Assembly (NCBI GenBank): GCA_004010535.1
Contig: RQYE01000001.1
Span: forward strand, 434,001 to 498,000
DNA length: 64,000 nt
Reading direction: 5' to 3'
Source: Coriobacteriales bacterium OH1046
GTDB taxonomy: Bacteria; Actinomycetota; Coriobacteriia; Coriobacteriales; Atopobiaceae
The notes beneath the pieces were generated by a model. That model had not been told where the DNA came from. It saw nothing but the letters and a program-made list of their open reading frames with translations, and did not search any database. Position numbers and translations under genes: made by a program. Below, piece by piece: positions 25,060 through 34,142 of this stretch (its first letter is position 1; each line of letters begins with the position of its first letter).

Positions 25060-25604
25060 AGCAGCCCCCTTTCCCAAAGCAGCTGGCCGGATGCAGCCGC
25101 CACGTCCTCGAAGCTCTTGTTGCGGATATCGATGGTAAGGTCGGCGGCCTGCTCGTAGAGGGGTCGGCGGAAGCGGTAAACACGCGCTGCGTTCTCCCGG
25201 TCGCCGAGGTCGGGCCTGCGCTCGGGGCACTGGATCTGGCGCAGCGAATCCTCCAAATCGCCATCGAGGAAGACCACGACGCCCATGCCGCGCATGAGCT
25301 CGCAGTTCTCGGGACGCTCGACGATGCCGCCCCCGCAGCTCACGAGCAGGGACTTGCGCTGTTCCAAATTCCTGAGCACGCGGGTCTCCGCATCGCGGAA
25401 CGCGTCCTCGCCATCCTCCTCGAAGATCCGGATCACGCGCTTGCCGAGGGAGAGCTCGACCATGCGATCGGTATCGACGTAGGTGCGATGGAAGAGCTCG
25501 CCGAGATTGCGGGCCAGCGTTGACTTGCCGGCACCTAGAAAACCGACGAAAAAGATATGGTCGCAGCCATCATGGACAACGACGTTGTGTCCCAAATCAC
25601 CCAC
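25056..25604 (-). CDS. aroK: Shikimate kinase AroK
   Basis: AroK phosphorylates shikimate at the 3-hydroxyl, a step in aromatic amino acid synthesis. The 182 residues show the P-loop GFLGAGKST (21-29), the shikimate-binding DTD (YVDTDRMVE) and FRDAETRVL. They also show the CGGGIV loop and a lid with ERRPDLGDRE. It starts at GTG 25604 with GAGGAG upstream, behind a promoter at 25634-25663. It is translationally coupled to the aroB-like gene downstream. aroC is not nearby. Confidence 0.94.
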   Translation of the reverse strand: MGDLGHNVVVHDGCDHIFFVGFLGAGKSTLARNLGELFHRTYVDTDRMVELSLGKRVIRIFEEDGEDAFRDAETRVLRNLEQRKSLLVSCGGGIVERPENCELMRGMGVVVFLDGDLEDSLRQIQCPERRPDLGDRENAARVYRFRRPLYEQAADLTIDIRNKSFEDVAAASGQLLWERGLL

Positions 25605-25633
25605 GCAGGTCTCCTCGAGGTTTCAACGTGTCG

Positions 25634-25663
25634 ATTCTAGCATCTCGGCGGCCATGCTGTCAG
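25634..25663 (-). promoter_or_regulatory. Promoter for aroK operon
   Basis: On the minus strand CTGACA (25658-25663), 18 bases and TAGAAT (25634-25639) make a plausible housekeeping promoter about 30 bases ahead of the aroK GTG start. It separates the aroK, aroB-like, pepP and efp genes from the yqeG group upstream. Confidence 0.5.
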
Positions 25664-25762
25664 TCCCGCACATAAGGAGACCATCTCGGTTGGCGCTCGC
25701 GCATCATGGTGCCGGAAAGGTTCCATCGCGTGGAAGGAGGGGACGCCGGCGACCCTTCCCCG

Positions 25763-26263
25763 CTACTCCCCTTCGAAGCGCCTGCCGAGCAGCGTCAGCG
25801 ATTCGAACACGCGGAAAAGGTAGGTGTACCACAGATCGCGCCGCGATTGGGGGCGCACGAGTATGGTACGCACGCCTCCCAGGTTGCCCGCACAGATATC
25901 GGTGAAGACCTGGTCGCCGATGAGGACCGCCTCATCGGCCGAGACGCCCATCTTATCGAGGGCGCGCTTGACCGCGAGGGGAAGCGGCTTCATGGCGCGA
26001 TCGATGTAGCCCGCATCGAACTCGGCAGCATCTGCCGCGACAAGCCGGGTGTGGATGTTGTTCGAGACGAAGCAGAGCGAGAATCCCAGCTCGTGGGCAC
26101 GGGCGATCCACGCGGCCACCTCATGGGGAGCCCGCTTGGTATCGCGCGGCACGATGGTGTTGTCGCGATCCAGGAGCAGGCAGCGGATACCCGCCGCCGC
26201 CAGCGCGTCGAGATCGATCAGCTCTACGCGGGAAACGTAGCGCCATGCGTGGAAGATTCCCAT
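25763..26263 (-). CDS. yqeG: YqeG family HAD-IIIA phosphatase
   Basis: This 166-residue haloacid dehalogenase-fold phosphatase has the class III motif I LLLDRDNTIVPRD (Asp32 and Asp34). Motif II is FVSNN, the Lys is in AMKPLPLAVKRALD, and motif III is LIGDQVFTDICAGN. It ends FESLTLLGRRFEGE. YqeG/GEP4-like enzymes include phosphatidylglycerophosphate phosphatases in mitochondria and plants. The bacterial substrate is uncertain. It follows mltG by 3 bases, so both are likely on the alaS transcript. Confidence 0.85.
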   Translation of the reverse strand: MGIFHAWRYVSRVELIDLDALAAAGIRCLLLDRDNTIVPRDTKRAPHEVAAWIARAHELGFSLCFVSNNIHTRLVAADAAEFDAGYIDRAMKPLPLAVKRALDKMGVSADEAVLIGDQVFTDICAGNLGGVRTILVRPQSRRDLWYTYLFRVFESLTLLGRRFEGE

Positions 26264-26266
26264 GGC

Positions 26267-27550
26267 CTAGTCTCCCGGCGCGTTGGCGATGGCCTGCTCG
26301 TGCTCTTCGATCGTCTCGGAGAACACGTGGTAATCGCCATCCATGTAGAAGAACAGGTAGGATGTCTGCTCGGGATCGAGCGCCGCGTTGATCGAGGCGA
26401 TGCCGGGCGAGCAGATCGGCGTGGGCGTGAGCCCGCCGTTCAGATAGGAGTTGTAGGGGTTGTCTTCCGCGAGGTCGGATTGGTAGACCTCGCGGCCCAC
26501 GACATACTCGGTCGTGGCATCTGACTGCAGCGGGATATCGAGCTCGAGGCGGTTGTAGAGGACGGATGCCACCGTGGCGCGGTCCTCGTCGGTGTTGGTC
26601 TCGCGCTCGATGATGGAGGCCATCGTGATGATGTCATAGTCGGAGAACTCGATGCCGTAACGATCCTGGAGCGTGGAGCGTGCCCCCTCGAAGTCTATAC
26701 CGGAGATCTCGGCAGCGTATTGATCGAGCATGGTGCGGATGATAAGGTCGGCCGTGACCTCCTGGCCCGTGAAATCGTAGGTCTTGGGGAATAGGAAGCC
26801 CTCGAGCGAATCGTTCGCGACGTCGGCGAGGAACGGATACTCGTCCACATAGTTCGACGCCTTCGCCTGCGCGAGGAAGGCATCGCGCGCGATGCCGAAG
26901 CGGCTTTCGGCGAGATCGGCCGTCTTCGCCACGGTGAGACCCTCGGGCACGGTGAAGCTGCCCACGGTGGAGTTGGGCCCCTCGACGAGCTGGCGCACGA
27001 CCTCGGCAGGGTCGGCGCCTGTGATGAGGCGGTACGCACCGCTCTTGAGCAACTGCTCGGCATCCTGGCGTTTGATGGCCTGCAGGAAGGCCGTGCGATC
27101 ATCGATGATGCCCTCCTGGTAGAGGAGCTCGGCGATCTCACCGGCGCCCGTTCCATCGGGGATCAGGATCTCGGTTTCGACGCCCTTCTCCACGGAAGGA
27201 CGGTCGCTGGCGGCCGAGCCGACGAGGCGGGGCAGGACCGCATAGTACAGCGTGGCGGCAAGACCGCCCAGCACCGCGACGCCTATGACCGCCGAGAGGA
27301 TCTTGCTGGCAAGCGTGCGCCGCTTGAGCTTGGTCTTGCCCGCGCGTTCTTGGGCGCGGGAGGTCATGCGCGCCGTACGGGAGGAAACACGCCCTCCGAG
27401 CACCGAATTCGCGGCGTCGGGCACGCCCTTGAGGGTCTCGAGGCCTTCGATGGCAGCGGGTCGGGCCTCTCCAGAGGTGGTCACCGCCAGATGATCCCGG
27501 CCGTGCCGGCCGGGAGTTCGGTCGCTATCGGGAGCGCTGCGTGCTGCCAT
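26267..27550 (-). CDS. mltG: Endolytic transglycosylase MltG
   Basis: MltG is a membrane-anchored lytic transglycosylase that cuts nascent glycan strands. The 427 residues begin with a basic cytoplasmic stretch of about 90. A single membrane anchor follows (LSAVIGVAVLGGLAATLYYA), then a LysM-like subdomain and the YceG catalytic domain. The catalytic Glu lies in TMASIIERETNTDEDR, followed by VLYNRLELDIPLQSDATTEY and the C-terminal NSYLNGGLTPTPICSPG with INAALDP. The ruvX-mltG neighbourhood matches many Gram-positive genomes. Confidence 0.95.
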   Translation of the reverse strand: MAARSAPDSDRTPGRHGRDHLAVTTSGEARPAAIEGLETLKGVPDAANSVLGGRVSSRTARMTSRAQERAGKTKLKRRTLASKILSAVIGVAVLGGLAATLYYAVLPRLVGSAASDRPSVEKGVETEILIPDGTGAGEIAELLYQEGIIDDRTAFLQAIKRQDAEQLLKSGAYRLITGADPAEVVRQLVEGPNSTVGSFTVPEGLTVAKTADLAESRFGIARDAFLAQAKASNYVDEYPFLADVANDSLEGFLFPKTYDFTGQEVTADLIIRTMLDQYAAEISGIDFEGARSTLQDRYGIEFSDYDIITMASIIERETNTDEDRATVASVLYNRLELDIPLQSDATTEYVVGREVYQSDLAEDNPYNSYLNGGLTPTPICSPGIASINAALDPEQTSYLFFYMDGDYHVFSETIEEHEQAIANAPGD

Positions 27551-27556
27551 GGTCTC

Positions 27557-27979
27557 TCAAGCCCTATCGATCTGCCCGGCGTCCAGCCAGGACTGGAGGA
27601 AGAGCGAGGCGGCGACCATATCGATCCTGCCGCGCATGTCCTTCTCACTCAAACCCTGCTCATGTAGGATACGCCTCGCCTCCGCCGACGAGAACCGCTC
27701 ATCGAAAAATTCCAAGGGAAGAGCGCATCTTGCCGCGATCTCCCGCGCATGCGCGGCGATGGCCTCGGCTTGGGGGCCCGGCTCGCCCTCAAGGGTAAGG
27801 GGAAGCCCGCAGATAAGCACATCGGGTTCCCAGTCCGCGAGCACGCGCCTCCATGCGGGCGCGTCTGCATAGACATCGGATGCCTTGAGCACGCAGACGG
27901 GTGTTGCCACGCGTCCGTTCGGATCGCTCACGGCGACCCCGATGCGCGCATCGCCTATATCGAGGGCGAGGGCTCTCAT
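27557..27979 (-). CDS. ruvX: Putative Holliday junction resolvase RuvX/YqgF
   Basis: YqgF proteins have an RNase H-like nuclease fold and act in rRNA 5' maturation (E. coli) or Holliday junction resolution (mycobacteria). The 140 residues carry the first acidic site in ALDIGDARIGVAVSDP, the second in ICGLPLTLEGEPG and the C-terminal FFDERFSSAEARR with DMVAASLFLQSWLD. It overlaps alaS by 4 bases (ATGA), and mltG follows 6 bases later. The alaS-ruvX-mltG order is widely conserved. Confidence 0.93.
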   Translation of the reverse strand: MRALALDIGDARIGVAVSDPNGRVATPVCVLKASDVYADAPAWRRVLADWEPDVLICGLPLTLEGEPGPQAEAIAAHAREIAARCALPLEFFDERFSSAEARRILHEQGLSEKDMRGRIDMVAASLFLQSWLDAGQIDRA

Positions 27980-30615
27980 GACCCCAGCATCTCACGGGCG
28001 GCGGCAAGCGCCGCGTCGATGCCGGAGGCGTTGGAGCCGCCGGCTTGAGCCATATTGGCCTTGCCGCCGCCGCGCCCCCCCACAAGCCCGGCTATCTCCT
28101 TGACGATGCTGCCCGCCGAGAAGCCCGCAGAAACGGCATCGTCGGTGGCTCCGGCCAGAAGGGCCACTTTGCCATCTTCGGTCGCCGAGGCGAGGACGCA
28201 TGCGCACGAGCCTCCCAGGTGCTCGCGAATGCCATCCCATACGCTGCGGATCTCCTTACCCCCCACGCCATCGAGACGGGCGATGACGAGCTTGTAGGCG
28301 CCCTTATCGATAGCGCCGGCAAGGGCCGCTGCGAGCTTTGCGGACTGTCCGCCGGTGAGGGCCGCCGCAAGCTTCTTCTCGGTTTCGGCGCGCTCGGCGA
28401 CAAGCGACGCGACGCGCGCGGGCACATCGGCGGGACGGCATTTGAGCAAGGCTGCGACGGCATCGATCTCGGCGAGGCGGCTATCGAGGTAGTTGATGGC
28501 TCCCATCGAGGTCACCGCCTCGATGCGACGGGCATTGCTGCCCACGGAACCCTCGGAGACGATCTTGAACAGGCCTATCTCGGAGGTGTTGCCGGCGTGC
28601 GTGCCACCGCAGAGCTCGCGTGAGAAGGGCCTATCCTCGGCACCGCAGGAGACGACACGCACCATATCGCCGTATTTCTCGCCGAAGAGGGCGACGGCGC
28701 CCGAGGCCTTGGCCTCATCGATGCCCGTGATCTGGGTGATGACGGGTTTGGCGGCGAAGATCTCGGCATTGACCATGCCCTCGACGCGGGCGATCTCATC
28801 GGCGGTCATCGCCTCGAAATGCGTGAAGTCGAAACGCAGCCGGTCGGGCGCCACGAGAGAACCCGCTTGGCTGACATGCGCGCCGAGCACGGCTTTGAGG
28901 GCGGCGTCGAGGAGATGGGTCGCCGTGTGGTTGCGTCGGATGAGCTCGCGGCGCCCGTGGTCGATGGTCGCGGTGACGGTGGCGCCGACCGCGAGCGTGC
29001 CCTCCTCGACCCTGCCGACATGGGCGTAGATGCCGCCTTCGTGGTGGCGGGTATCGGTCACGCGCACGCGGACGCCCTCGGCCTCGATGAGGCCCGTATC
29101 ACCCGCCTGGCCGCCCATCTCGGCATAGAAGGGCGTGGCGGAGAGGACCACCTCGACCGGAGCACCGGCATCGGCGCGGCCGATCTCGGAACCTTCGGAA
29201 ACGAGCGCAAGCACCTCGGCACCGACCGTTTCCATCTCGTAACCCACGAACCCGGTTGCGGGAAGTCTGTCGGAAAGGGCCACCCACACATCGCTGAAGG
29301 TGCCCCAGGCATCTTGCTCGGCATGGGCACGGGCACGTTCGCGCTGCTCGGTCATGCAACGGTCGAAGCCCTCCATGTCGACCGCATGGCCTGCCGGCGC
29401 GCAAATCTCGCGTGTGAGGTCGATGGGGAAGCCGTAGGTGTCGTGCAACTGGAAGGCCACATCTCCGGGAAGCGCGGCACCTTCGGGAAGCGCGGCGAGC
29501 ACCGTGCCGAGCTTCGCCTCGCCCGCATCGAGCGTGGCATTGAAGCGCTCCTCCTCGGCTCGGAGCAGGGAGAGGATGAGGGGCCTATTCTCGACGAGCT
29601 GGGGATACACATCGGCCATGAGGCGCATGACCTCCTCGGAGTACGCCGAGAGGAACGCGCCTTGGATGCCCAGCGAACGGCCGTGGTAGACGGCGCGGCG
29701 CAAAAGGCGGCGCAGCACGTAGCCGCGGCCCTCGTTGGAGGGCAGGATGCCGTCGCCGATCATGAAGGTGACCGCACGGCTGTGGTCCGCCACGATGCGC
29801 AGGGAGCGGTCGGCGGCCGCATCCGCGCCATAGGTCCTGCCCGAGAGAGCCGCACCCACGCCGATCAGCGAGGATAGGACATCGCCATCGTAGTTGGTGC
29901 CCTTGTGCTGCATGATGGCTGCGATGCGCTCGAGGCCCATGCCCGTATCGATGTTGCGATGGGGCAGCTCGGGCATCGAGCCGTCCTCCTGACGGTCGTA
30001 CTGCGTGAAGACGAGGTTCCAGAACTCGAGGTAGCGATCTCCATCATCGCCGGGAGCCGTGCCCTCGAACTCCGGGCCCTGATCGAAGTAGATCTCGGAA
30101 CAGGGGCCGCAGGGGCCGGTAGGGCCGGCAGCCCAGAAGTTATCGTCGGCACCGAGACGCGAGATATGGTCGTAGGGCACGCCCTGCCCATGCCAGAGCT
30201 CGATCGCCTCATCATCATCCTCGAAGACGGTCATATAGAGGCGATCCGCGGGAAGGCCCAGATGCTCTTCTCCGGTGATGAACTCCCACGCCCATGCGAT
30301 GGCATCGGCCTTGGAGTAGCCGCCGAACGAGAAGTTGCCGAGCATCTCGAAAAACGAGAGGTGGCTGGAATCGCCGATATTGTCGATATCGTTGGTACGC
30401 AGGCACTTCTGGCAGGAGCACGCACCGATCTCGGGCATGGTCTTGATGCCCTGGTAGTATTCCTTGAACTGGTTCATGCCCGCGTTGGTGAGCAAAAGCG
30501 ACGGATCATCCGGGACGAGCGAGGATGACGGATAGAGCTTGCAGCCCTTGGACTCGAAGAATGCTAGGAAATCATCGCGGATCTGCGCCGTGGTCATCGT
30601 CTTGTAGTCGGACAT
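27976..30615 (-). CDS. alaS: Alanyl-tRNA synthetase
   Basis: AlaS charges tRNA-Ala. At 879 residues it is full length. The class II catalytic core begins with DFFESKGCKLYPSSSLVPDD-like sequence and has FFEMLGNFSFGGY and GPTGPCGPCSEIYFD. A tRNA-recognition region with NEGRGYVLRRLLRRAV follows. The editing domain has HTATHLLDAAL and CGGTHAGNTSEIG with zinc-binding His and Cys, and the C-terminal DHHA1-type domain ends GGRGGGKANMAQAGG. It has its own promoter and a short hairpin leader. No T-box anticodon-reading structure was recognised in the roughly 60-base leader. Confidence 0.97.
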   Translation of the reverse strand: MSDYKTMTTAQIRDDFLAFFESKGCKLYPSSSLVPDDPSLLLTNAGMNQFKEYYQGIKTMPEIGACSCQKCLRTNDIDNIGDSSHLSFFEMLGNFSFGGYSKADAIAWAWEFITGEEHLGLPADRLYMTVFEDDDEAIELWHGQGVPYDHISRLGADDNFWAAGPTGPCGPCSEIYFDQGPEFEGTAPGDDGDRYLEFWNLVFTQYDRQEDGSMPELPHRNIDTGMGLERIAAIMQHKGTNYDGDVLSSLIGVGAALSGRTYGADAAADRSLRIVADHSRAVTFMIGDGILPSNEGRGYVLRRLLRRAVYHGRSLGIQGAFLSAYSEEVMRLMADVYPQLVENRPLILSLLRAEEERFNATLDAGEAKLGTVLAALPEGAALPGDVAFQLHDTYGFPIDLTREICAPAGHAVDMEGFDRCMTEQRERARAHAEQDAWGTFSDVWVALSDRLPATGFVGYEMETVGAEVLALVSEGSEIGRADAGAPVEVVLSATPFYAEMGGQAGDTGLIEAEGVRVRVTDTRHHEGGIYAHVGRVEEGTLAVGATVTATIDHGRRELIRRNHTATHLLDAALKAVLGAHVSQAGSLVAPDRLRFDFTHFEAMTADEIARVEGMVNAEIFAAKPVITQITGIDEAKASGAVALFGEKYGDMVRVVSCGAEDRPFSRELCGGTHAGNTSEIGLFKIVSEGSVGSNARRIEAVTSMGAINYLDSRLAEIDAVAALLKCRPADVPARVASLVAERAETEKKLAAALTGGQSAKLAAALAGAIDKGAYKLVIARLDGVGGKEIRSVWDGIREHLGGSCACVLASATEDGKVALLAGATDDAVSAGFSAGSIVKEIAGLVGGRGGGKANMAQAGGSNASGIDAALAAAREMLGS

Positions 30616-30642
30616 GCTGCTCTTGCTCCCTCACCTGTCTGC

Positions 30643-30686
30643 GCCTGCAAACGCAGGCACGTCGTATGCACAATCGATGAATTATA
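30643..30686 (-). promoter_or_regulatory. alaS promoter -10 and leader hairpin
   Basis: A consensus TATAAT at 30681-30686 (minus strand) lies about 65 bases before the alaS ATG. No good -35 hexamer is seen at 16-18 bases. Between promoter and gene a short perfect hairpin (GCCTGC, loop GTTT, GCAGGC) spans 30643-30658. The remaining sequence back to the sigma gene at 30824 contains nothing I can name. Confidence 0.5.
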
Positions 30687-30823
30687 CCGCATAGCGTGTG
30701 TCATTGCGCCAAGCGGGACGCCGATTCCATGGCCCTCCCCGAATCGGGCCGATAGTGCGCCCTCGCTCGGGAGCGATAGTGCCGGGACAGGCGTATGGCA
30801 CCGATCCCAAGATGCGCAGGCGG

Positions 30824-31729
30824 CTAGAAAACGAGGCTTTCGGGGTCGATTCTCTCCTGCAGGCGCCGGAGCGTCTTGCGCAAGAGCCTCGACACCTGGA
30901 CTTGCGATATGTCGAGCTGCTGGGCGATCTCGACCTGCGTGAGGCCCTCGATGAAACGCATGCGCACGATCTGCTGCTCCCGAGGCGAGAATTCCGAGAT
31001 GGTCTCCTCGAGCAGCAGACGATCGTCGATGCCCGCAAGGTCCTTGTCCTCGTCTCCCAAGTGATCGATGAGGGCGGGGGCGTCCTCATCGTCGGTACCG
31101 GAACCCGTATCGAAGGAGACCGCGCTGTAAGCGCTGGAGGACTCCATGGCCTCGAGCACCTCATCGACGGAAACGCCCAAATGACCGGCGATCTCGGGGA
31201 CCGAGGGCATGTGCCCCAACGCGACGGCCAGATCGTCGGTTGCACGGTTGATCTTCTGGGAGAGCTCCTGCAGGCGGCGCGGCACGCGCACCGACCAGCC
31301 CTTATCGCGGAAATGGCGACGTAGCTCGCCCATGATGGTGGGTGTGGCATAGGTCGAGAACTCCAAGCCGCGCTCGGGCTCGAAGCGGTCGATGGCTTTG
31401 ATCAAGCCGAGATAGGCGACCTGCTCGAGATCCTCATCGGATTCGCCGCGATTCTTGAATTTGCGCGCGAGGTAGCGGGCCAGTCCGTCGTAGGCCATGA
31501 TGAGCTCTTGGCGTGCGGCGGCATCGCCGGCATGGAACGCACGGAAGAGCCGGCGCGTGCGCAGGCGGTTCCACTTAGCCGGACGCGAGACGGTACCGGA
31601 AGCGGCATCATCCGGCTCCTCGGACCCCTCATCGGGGTCGTCCACCCCGTCCCGATCGAGGAGATCCCGCTCATCGGCGTCATCCTCGTCGGCGAACTCG
31701 ACGTACTCGTCATCGGGATAGCTCGGCAT
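30824..31729 (-). CDS. Sigma-B/F-type alternative RNA polymerase sigma factor
   Basis: This 301-residue sigma-70 group 3 factor redirects RNA polymerase, usually in stress or development. After a strongly acidic 50-residue start, region 2 reads AYDGLARYLARKFKNRGES, LEQVAYLGLIKAIDRFEPER and FSTYATPTIMGELRRHFRDK. Region 3 is VALGHMPSVPEIAGHLGVS. Region 4 is FSPREQQIVRMRFIEGLTQV then EIAQQLDISQVQVSRLLRK, the helix-turn-helix for -35 recognition. It follows the RsbW-like gene by one base, a typical sigma/anti-sigma pairing. No RsbV-type anti-anti-sigma gene is in the window. Confidence 0.9.
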   Translation of the reverse strand: MPSYPDDEYVEFADEDDADERDLLDRDGVDDPDEGSEEPDDAASGTVSRPAKWNRLRTRRLFRAFHAGDAAARQELIMAYDGLARYLARKFKNRGESDEDLEQVAYLGLIKAIDRFEPERGLEFSTYATPTIMGELRRHFRDKGWSVRVPRRLQELSQKINRATDDLAVALGHMPSVPEIAGHLGVSVDEVLEAMESSSAYSAVSFDTGSGTDDEDAPALIDHLGDEDKDLAGIDDRLLLEETISEFSPREQQIVRMRFIEGLTQVEIAQQLDISQVQVSRLLRKTLRRLQERIDPESLVF

Positions 31730-31730
31730 G

Positions 31731-32084
31731 CTAGCTGACCCTCTTCATAAGATGGAGCTTTGCGGACGCCCGATCGATCGCGAACTCGTCGCATACTGCC
31801 GAGAGCAGCAGGCGGGCGAGCTCGAGCTCGCCGGTATCCTCGAGCGCCGTTCCCAGCGAGAAGTCCATGGCGATGCCCTGATCCGAGAGGGTGAAGCCGA
31901 TGGCGCATATCCCGGGCTTGGTGGCGCAGGAAAGGACGAAGCCCTCCTCCGCAGCCATGCGGACCTCCTCGACATCATCGACGTTCATGTCGATGCACAC
32001 GGCAAGATTGGCCGCCATCATGCGCACGGAACGTGCGAACACGGCTTCTGCGGGAACGGAGAGCTCAATGCGGGCTGTCTTCAT
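31731..32084 (-). CDS. RsbW-like anti-sigma factor with degenerate ATP site
   Basis: This 117-residue protein looks like the GHKL fold of RsbW/SpoIIAB anti-sigma factors: MKTARIELSVPAEAVFARSV, VDDVEEVRMAAEEGFVLSCA, FTLSDQGIAMDF and LELARLLLSAVCDEFAIDR. Known family members bind the sigma factor and phosphorylate an RsbV partner. Here the N-box Asn is missing (AAEEGFVLS), the DxGxG glycine is replaced (DQGIA), and the GxGL box is ELEL. ATP-dependent kinase activity is therefore doubtful. It sits directly upstream of the sigma gene and 11 bases after the DUF948-like gene, so the three form one operon. Confidence 0.65.
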   Translation of the reverse strand: MKTARIELSVPAEAVFARSVRMMAANLAVCIDMNVDDVEEVRMAAEEGFVLSCATKPGICAIGFTLSDQGIAMDFSLGTALEDTGELELARLLLSAVCDEFAIDRASAKLHLMKRVS

Positions 32085-32095
32085 GGGAACCGGAC

Positions 32096-32656
32096 CTACT
32101 CTGACGTATCTTCGACCGACGCGACGCCGTCGTCGGGCACAGGGGCGGGCACGGGCGTGCTCTCGGCATAGGTGACGTAATCCTTTTTCCCAACCGCGGG
32201 CTCGGCGGCCGCCACCATGGGCCTCTCCTCGATGGATGCAGCCTTGAGCTGGGCATCGGACTTCGGCTCCTTGCCCTTGCGGCGCCTGCCGGCGAGGCGT
32301 CCGACCGCATTGGACACGGAGCTGACAGCGTCGGTGGCGGCACGGCTGACACCTGAGGTGACGGTGGCGACGGCACCCGTGGTGCCCGAGACATCGCCGA
32401 GGATACCGTTCACGGAATCCACCGTCGCCCCGACCTTGCCGAGAAGCTCGGGAACCTGCTTGATGGTGGGATCGAGCTCATCCATGATCCCATCGACCTT
32501 GCCGATGATGGGCTGGACTTGGCCGACGGTCTCATTGGCGGTGATCGAGAGCTCGTCGACGGCCTTGCGGGCCGTGCGGATCGTGAGCGCAAGCTCCACG
32601 ACGGCCCAGACGCCGACGGCGACGAGCACCAGAAGGGCGATCTGCAGGTAATCCAT
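32096..32656 (-). CDS. DUF948-like membrane protein
   Basis: This 186-residue protein has one N-terminal membrane segment (IALLVLVAVGVWAVVELAL). A helical region resembling DUF948 and chemoreceptor-like coils follows (RTARKAVDELSITANETVGQ, TIKQVPELLGKVGATVDSV). A basic patch GRRRKGKEPK and a Pro/Glu-rich disordered tail come last. GGAGGAG precedes the ATG. TTGACG at 32710-32715 with TATTCC 18 bases on (32686-32691) may be its promoter, overlapping the rarA stop. Heading the sigma/anti-sigma operon, it may signal from the membrane. That role is inferred. Confidence 0.6.
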   Translation of the reverse strand: MDYLQIALLVLVAVGVWAVVELALTIRTARKAVDELSITANETVGQVQPIIGKVDGIMDELDPTIKQVPELLGKVGATVDSVNGILGDVSGTTGAVATVTSGVSRAATDAVSSVSNAVGRLAGRRRKGKEPKSDAQLKAASIEERPMVAAAEPAVGKKDYVTYAESTPVPAPVPDDGVASVEDTSE

Positions 32657-32704
32657 AGCTCCTCCTCGTTCGGGCCGACCCCTTGGGAATACACGCTTCC
32701 TATT

Positions 32705-34056
32705 CTACCCGTCAAAACGGGCTTCGTTGCCGTCGTCTTGCTCCAAGCGGTCGCGTGCGGCCGCCTCGACGCGCCACGCCTCCCAACCGCGCGGGCCGGG
32801 CATATAGAAGGCGCCCTTCTCCAAGCCTTCGGGAAGATAGCGCTGGGCCACCCAGCCAGCGGGATAGTTGTGCGGATAGAGGTAGGGGCCGTACTCGTCC
32901 GAGCCGGGACGGTGGCGGTCGCGCAGATGGGCGGGCACCTCGCGGCGCGGTCCCGTGCGCACCTCCGAGAGCGCCGCATCGATGCCCGCCTCGGCGGCGT
33001 TGCCCTTGGGTGCGAGGCACATGTAGAGGGCAGCCTGCGCGAGGTTGATACGGCACTCGGGATAGCCGATGACCTCGGTCGCCTTGAATGCGGCCTCGGC
33101 GATGAGCAGCGCCTGCGGGTCGGCGTTGCCGATGTCCTCGGAGGCGAGGATCATGATGCGGCGGGCGATGAACTTGGGGTCCTCGCCGGCGTCGATCATG
33201 CGGGCGAGCCAGTAGAGCGCGGCGTCGGGATCGCTCCCGCGCATGGACTTGATGAAGGCGGAGATGATGTCGTAGTGCATATCCCCGTGCCTGTCGTAAG
33301 GAAGGCCGCGCCTCGGGCTGGCATCAAGGACATGCGCGCGCGTGATGGGGAGCGGGGCATCCGCCCCGGCAGGATCGGCAGGTGCGGCCATCTGGCTCGC
33401 CAGCTCGAGCGTGGTGAGGGCGGCGCGCCCATCCCCGCCGGCAAGCGTGACGATCTCATCGGCCGCCTCGTCCTCGAGCACATAGCGGCCGGCCAGACCA
33501 TCCTGGTCGGAGAGTGCACGGGCAAGCAGCGTGCGGATGGCATCGTCGGAGAGCGTGGTGAGCTCGATGACGCGCGAGCGCGAGATGAGCGCGGAATTGA
33601 CCTCGAAGAAGGGGTTCTCGGTGGTGGCGCCCACCAGCACCACCACGCGATCCTCCACGGCATGGAGCAAAGCATCCTGCTGGGTGCGGTTGAAGCGGTG
33701 GATCTCGTCGATGAACAGGATGGTGCGCTGGCCGGATGAGAGGAGCCTGCCCTCGGCGGCCTCGATTGCCTGGCGCAGGTCCTTGACGGTGCCGGTGACG
33801 GCGGAAACCTCGATGAACGCGGCGTGGGTGTGTTGGCGATGATGCGCGCGAGCGTGGTCTTGCCCGTGCCCGCAGGCCCGTAGAGGATGACCGACGAGAG
33901 CGCATCCTGCTCGATGGCGCGCCGCAGCCATGAGCCCTCCCCCACCGCCGCCTCCTGGCCGACGAAGCCCTCGAGGGTCTGGGGACGCATCCGCACGGCG
34001 AGCGGGGCGTTGAGGTTGCGCTTGTAGCGCTCGATGTCGGTGAACAACGTGTCCAT
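32705..34056 (-). pseudogene. rarA: Replication-associated recombination protein RarA, frameshifted
   Basis: RarA (MgsA) is an AAA+ ATPase acting at stalled replication forks. The N terminus is read from ATG 34056: [33 protein letters not shown] and Walker [19 protein letters not shown]. After about 33828-33834 the homologous sequence continues in another frame: [18 protein letters not shown], Walker [35 protein letters not shown] and the C-terminal tetramerisation part to FDG at 32705. The family expects one more base between the AAC and ACC codons there. A single-base deletion or a sequencing error explains it; otherwise the gene is intact. TACAAT at 34064-34069 lies 7 bases before the ATG. 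Confidence 0.85.
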
Positions 34057-34142
34057 GCAACAGATTGTAGACCAGATTCGGCAAACGGACCGGGTGTCTG
34101 CGGACCCAGAGTGCTACTATCGACACGTTTGAAAGGAAGAAC

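Noticed and set aside
30616-30823. Possible T-box or small RNA upstream of alaS
   Set aside because: Only a short hairpin and a -10 element are visible. The leader is far too short for a T box and no conserved T-box sequence was seen.
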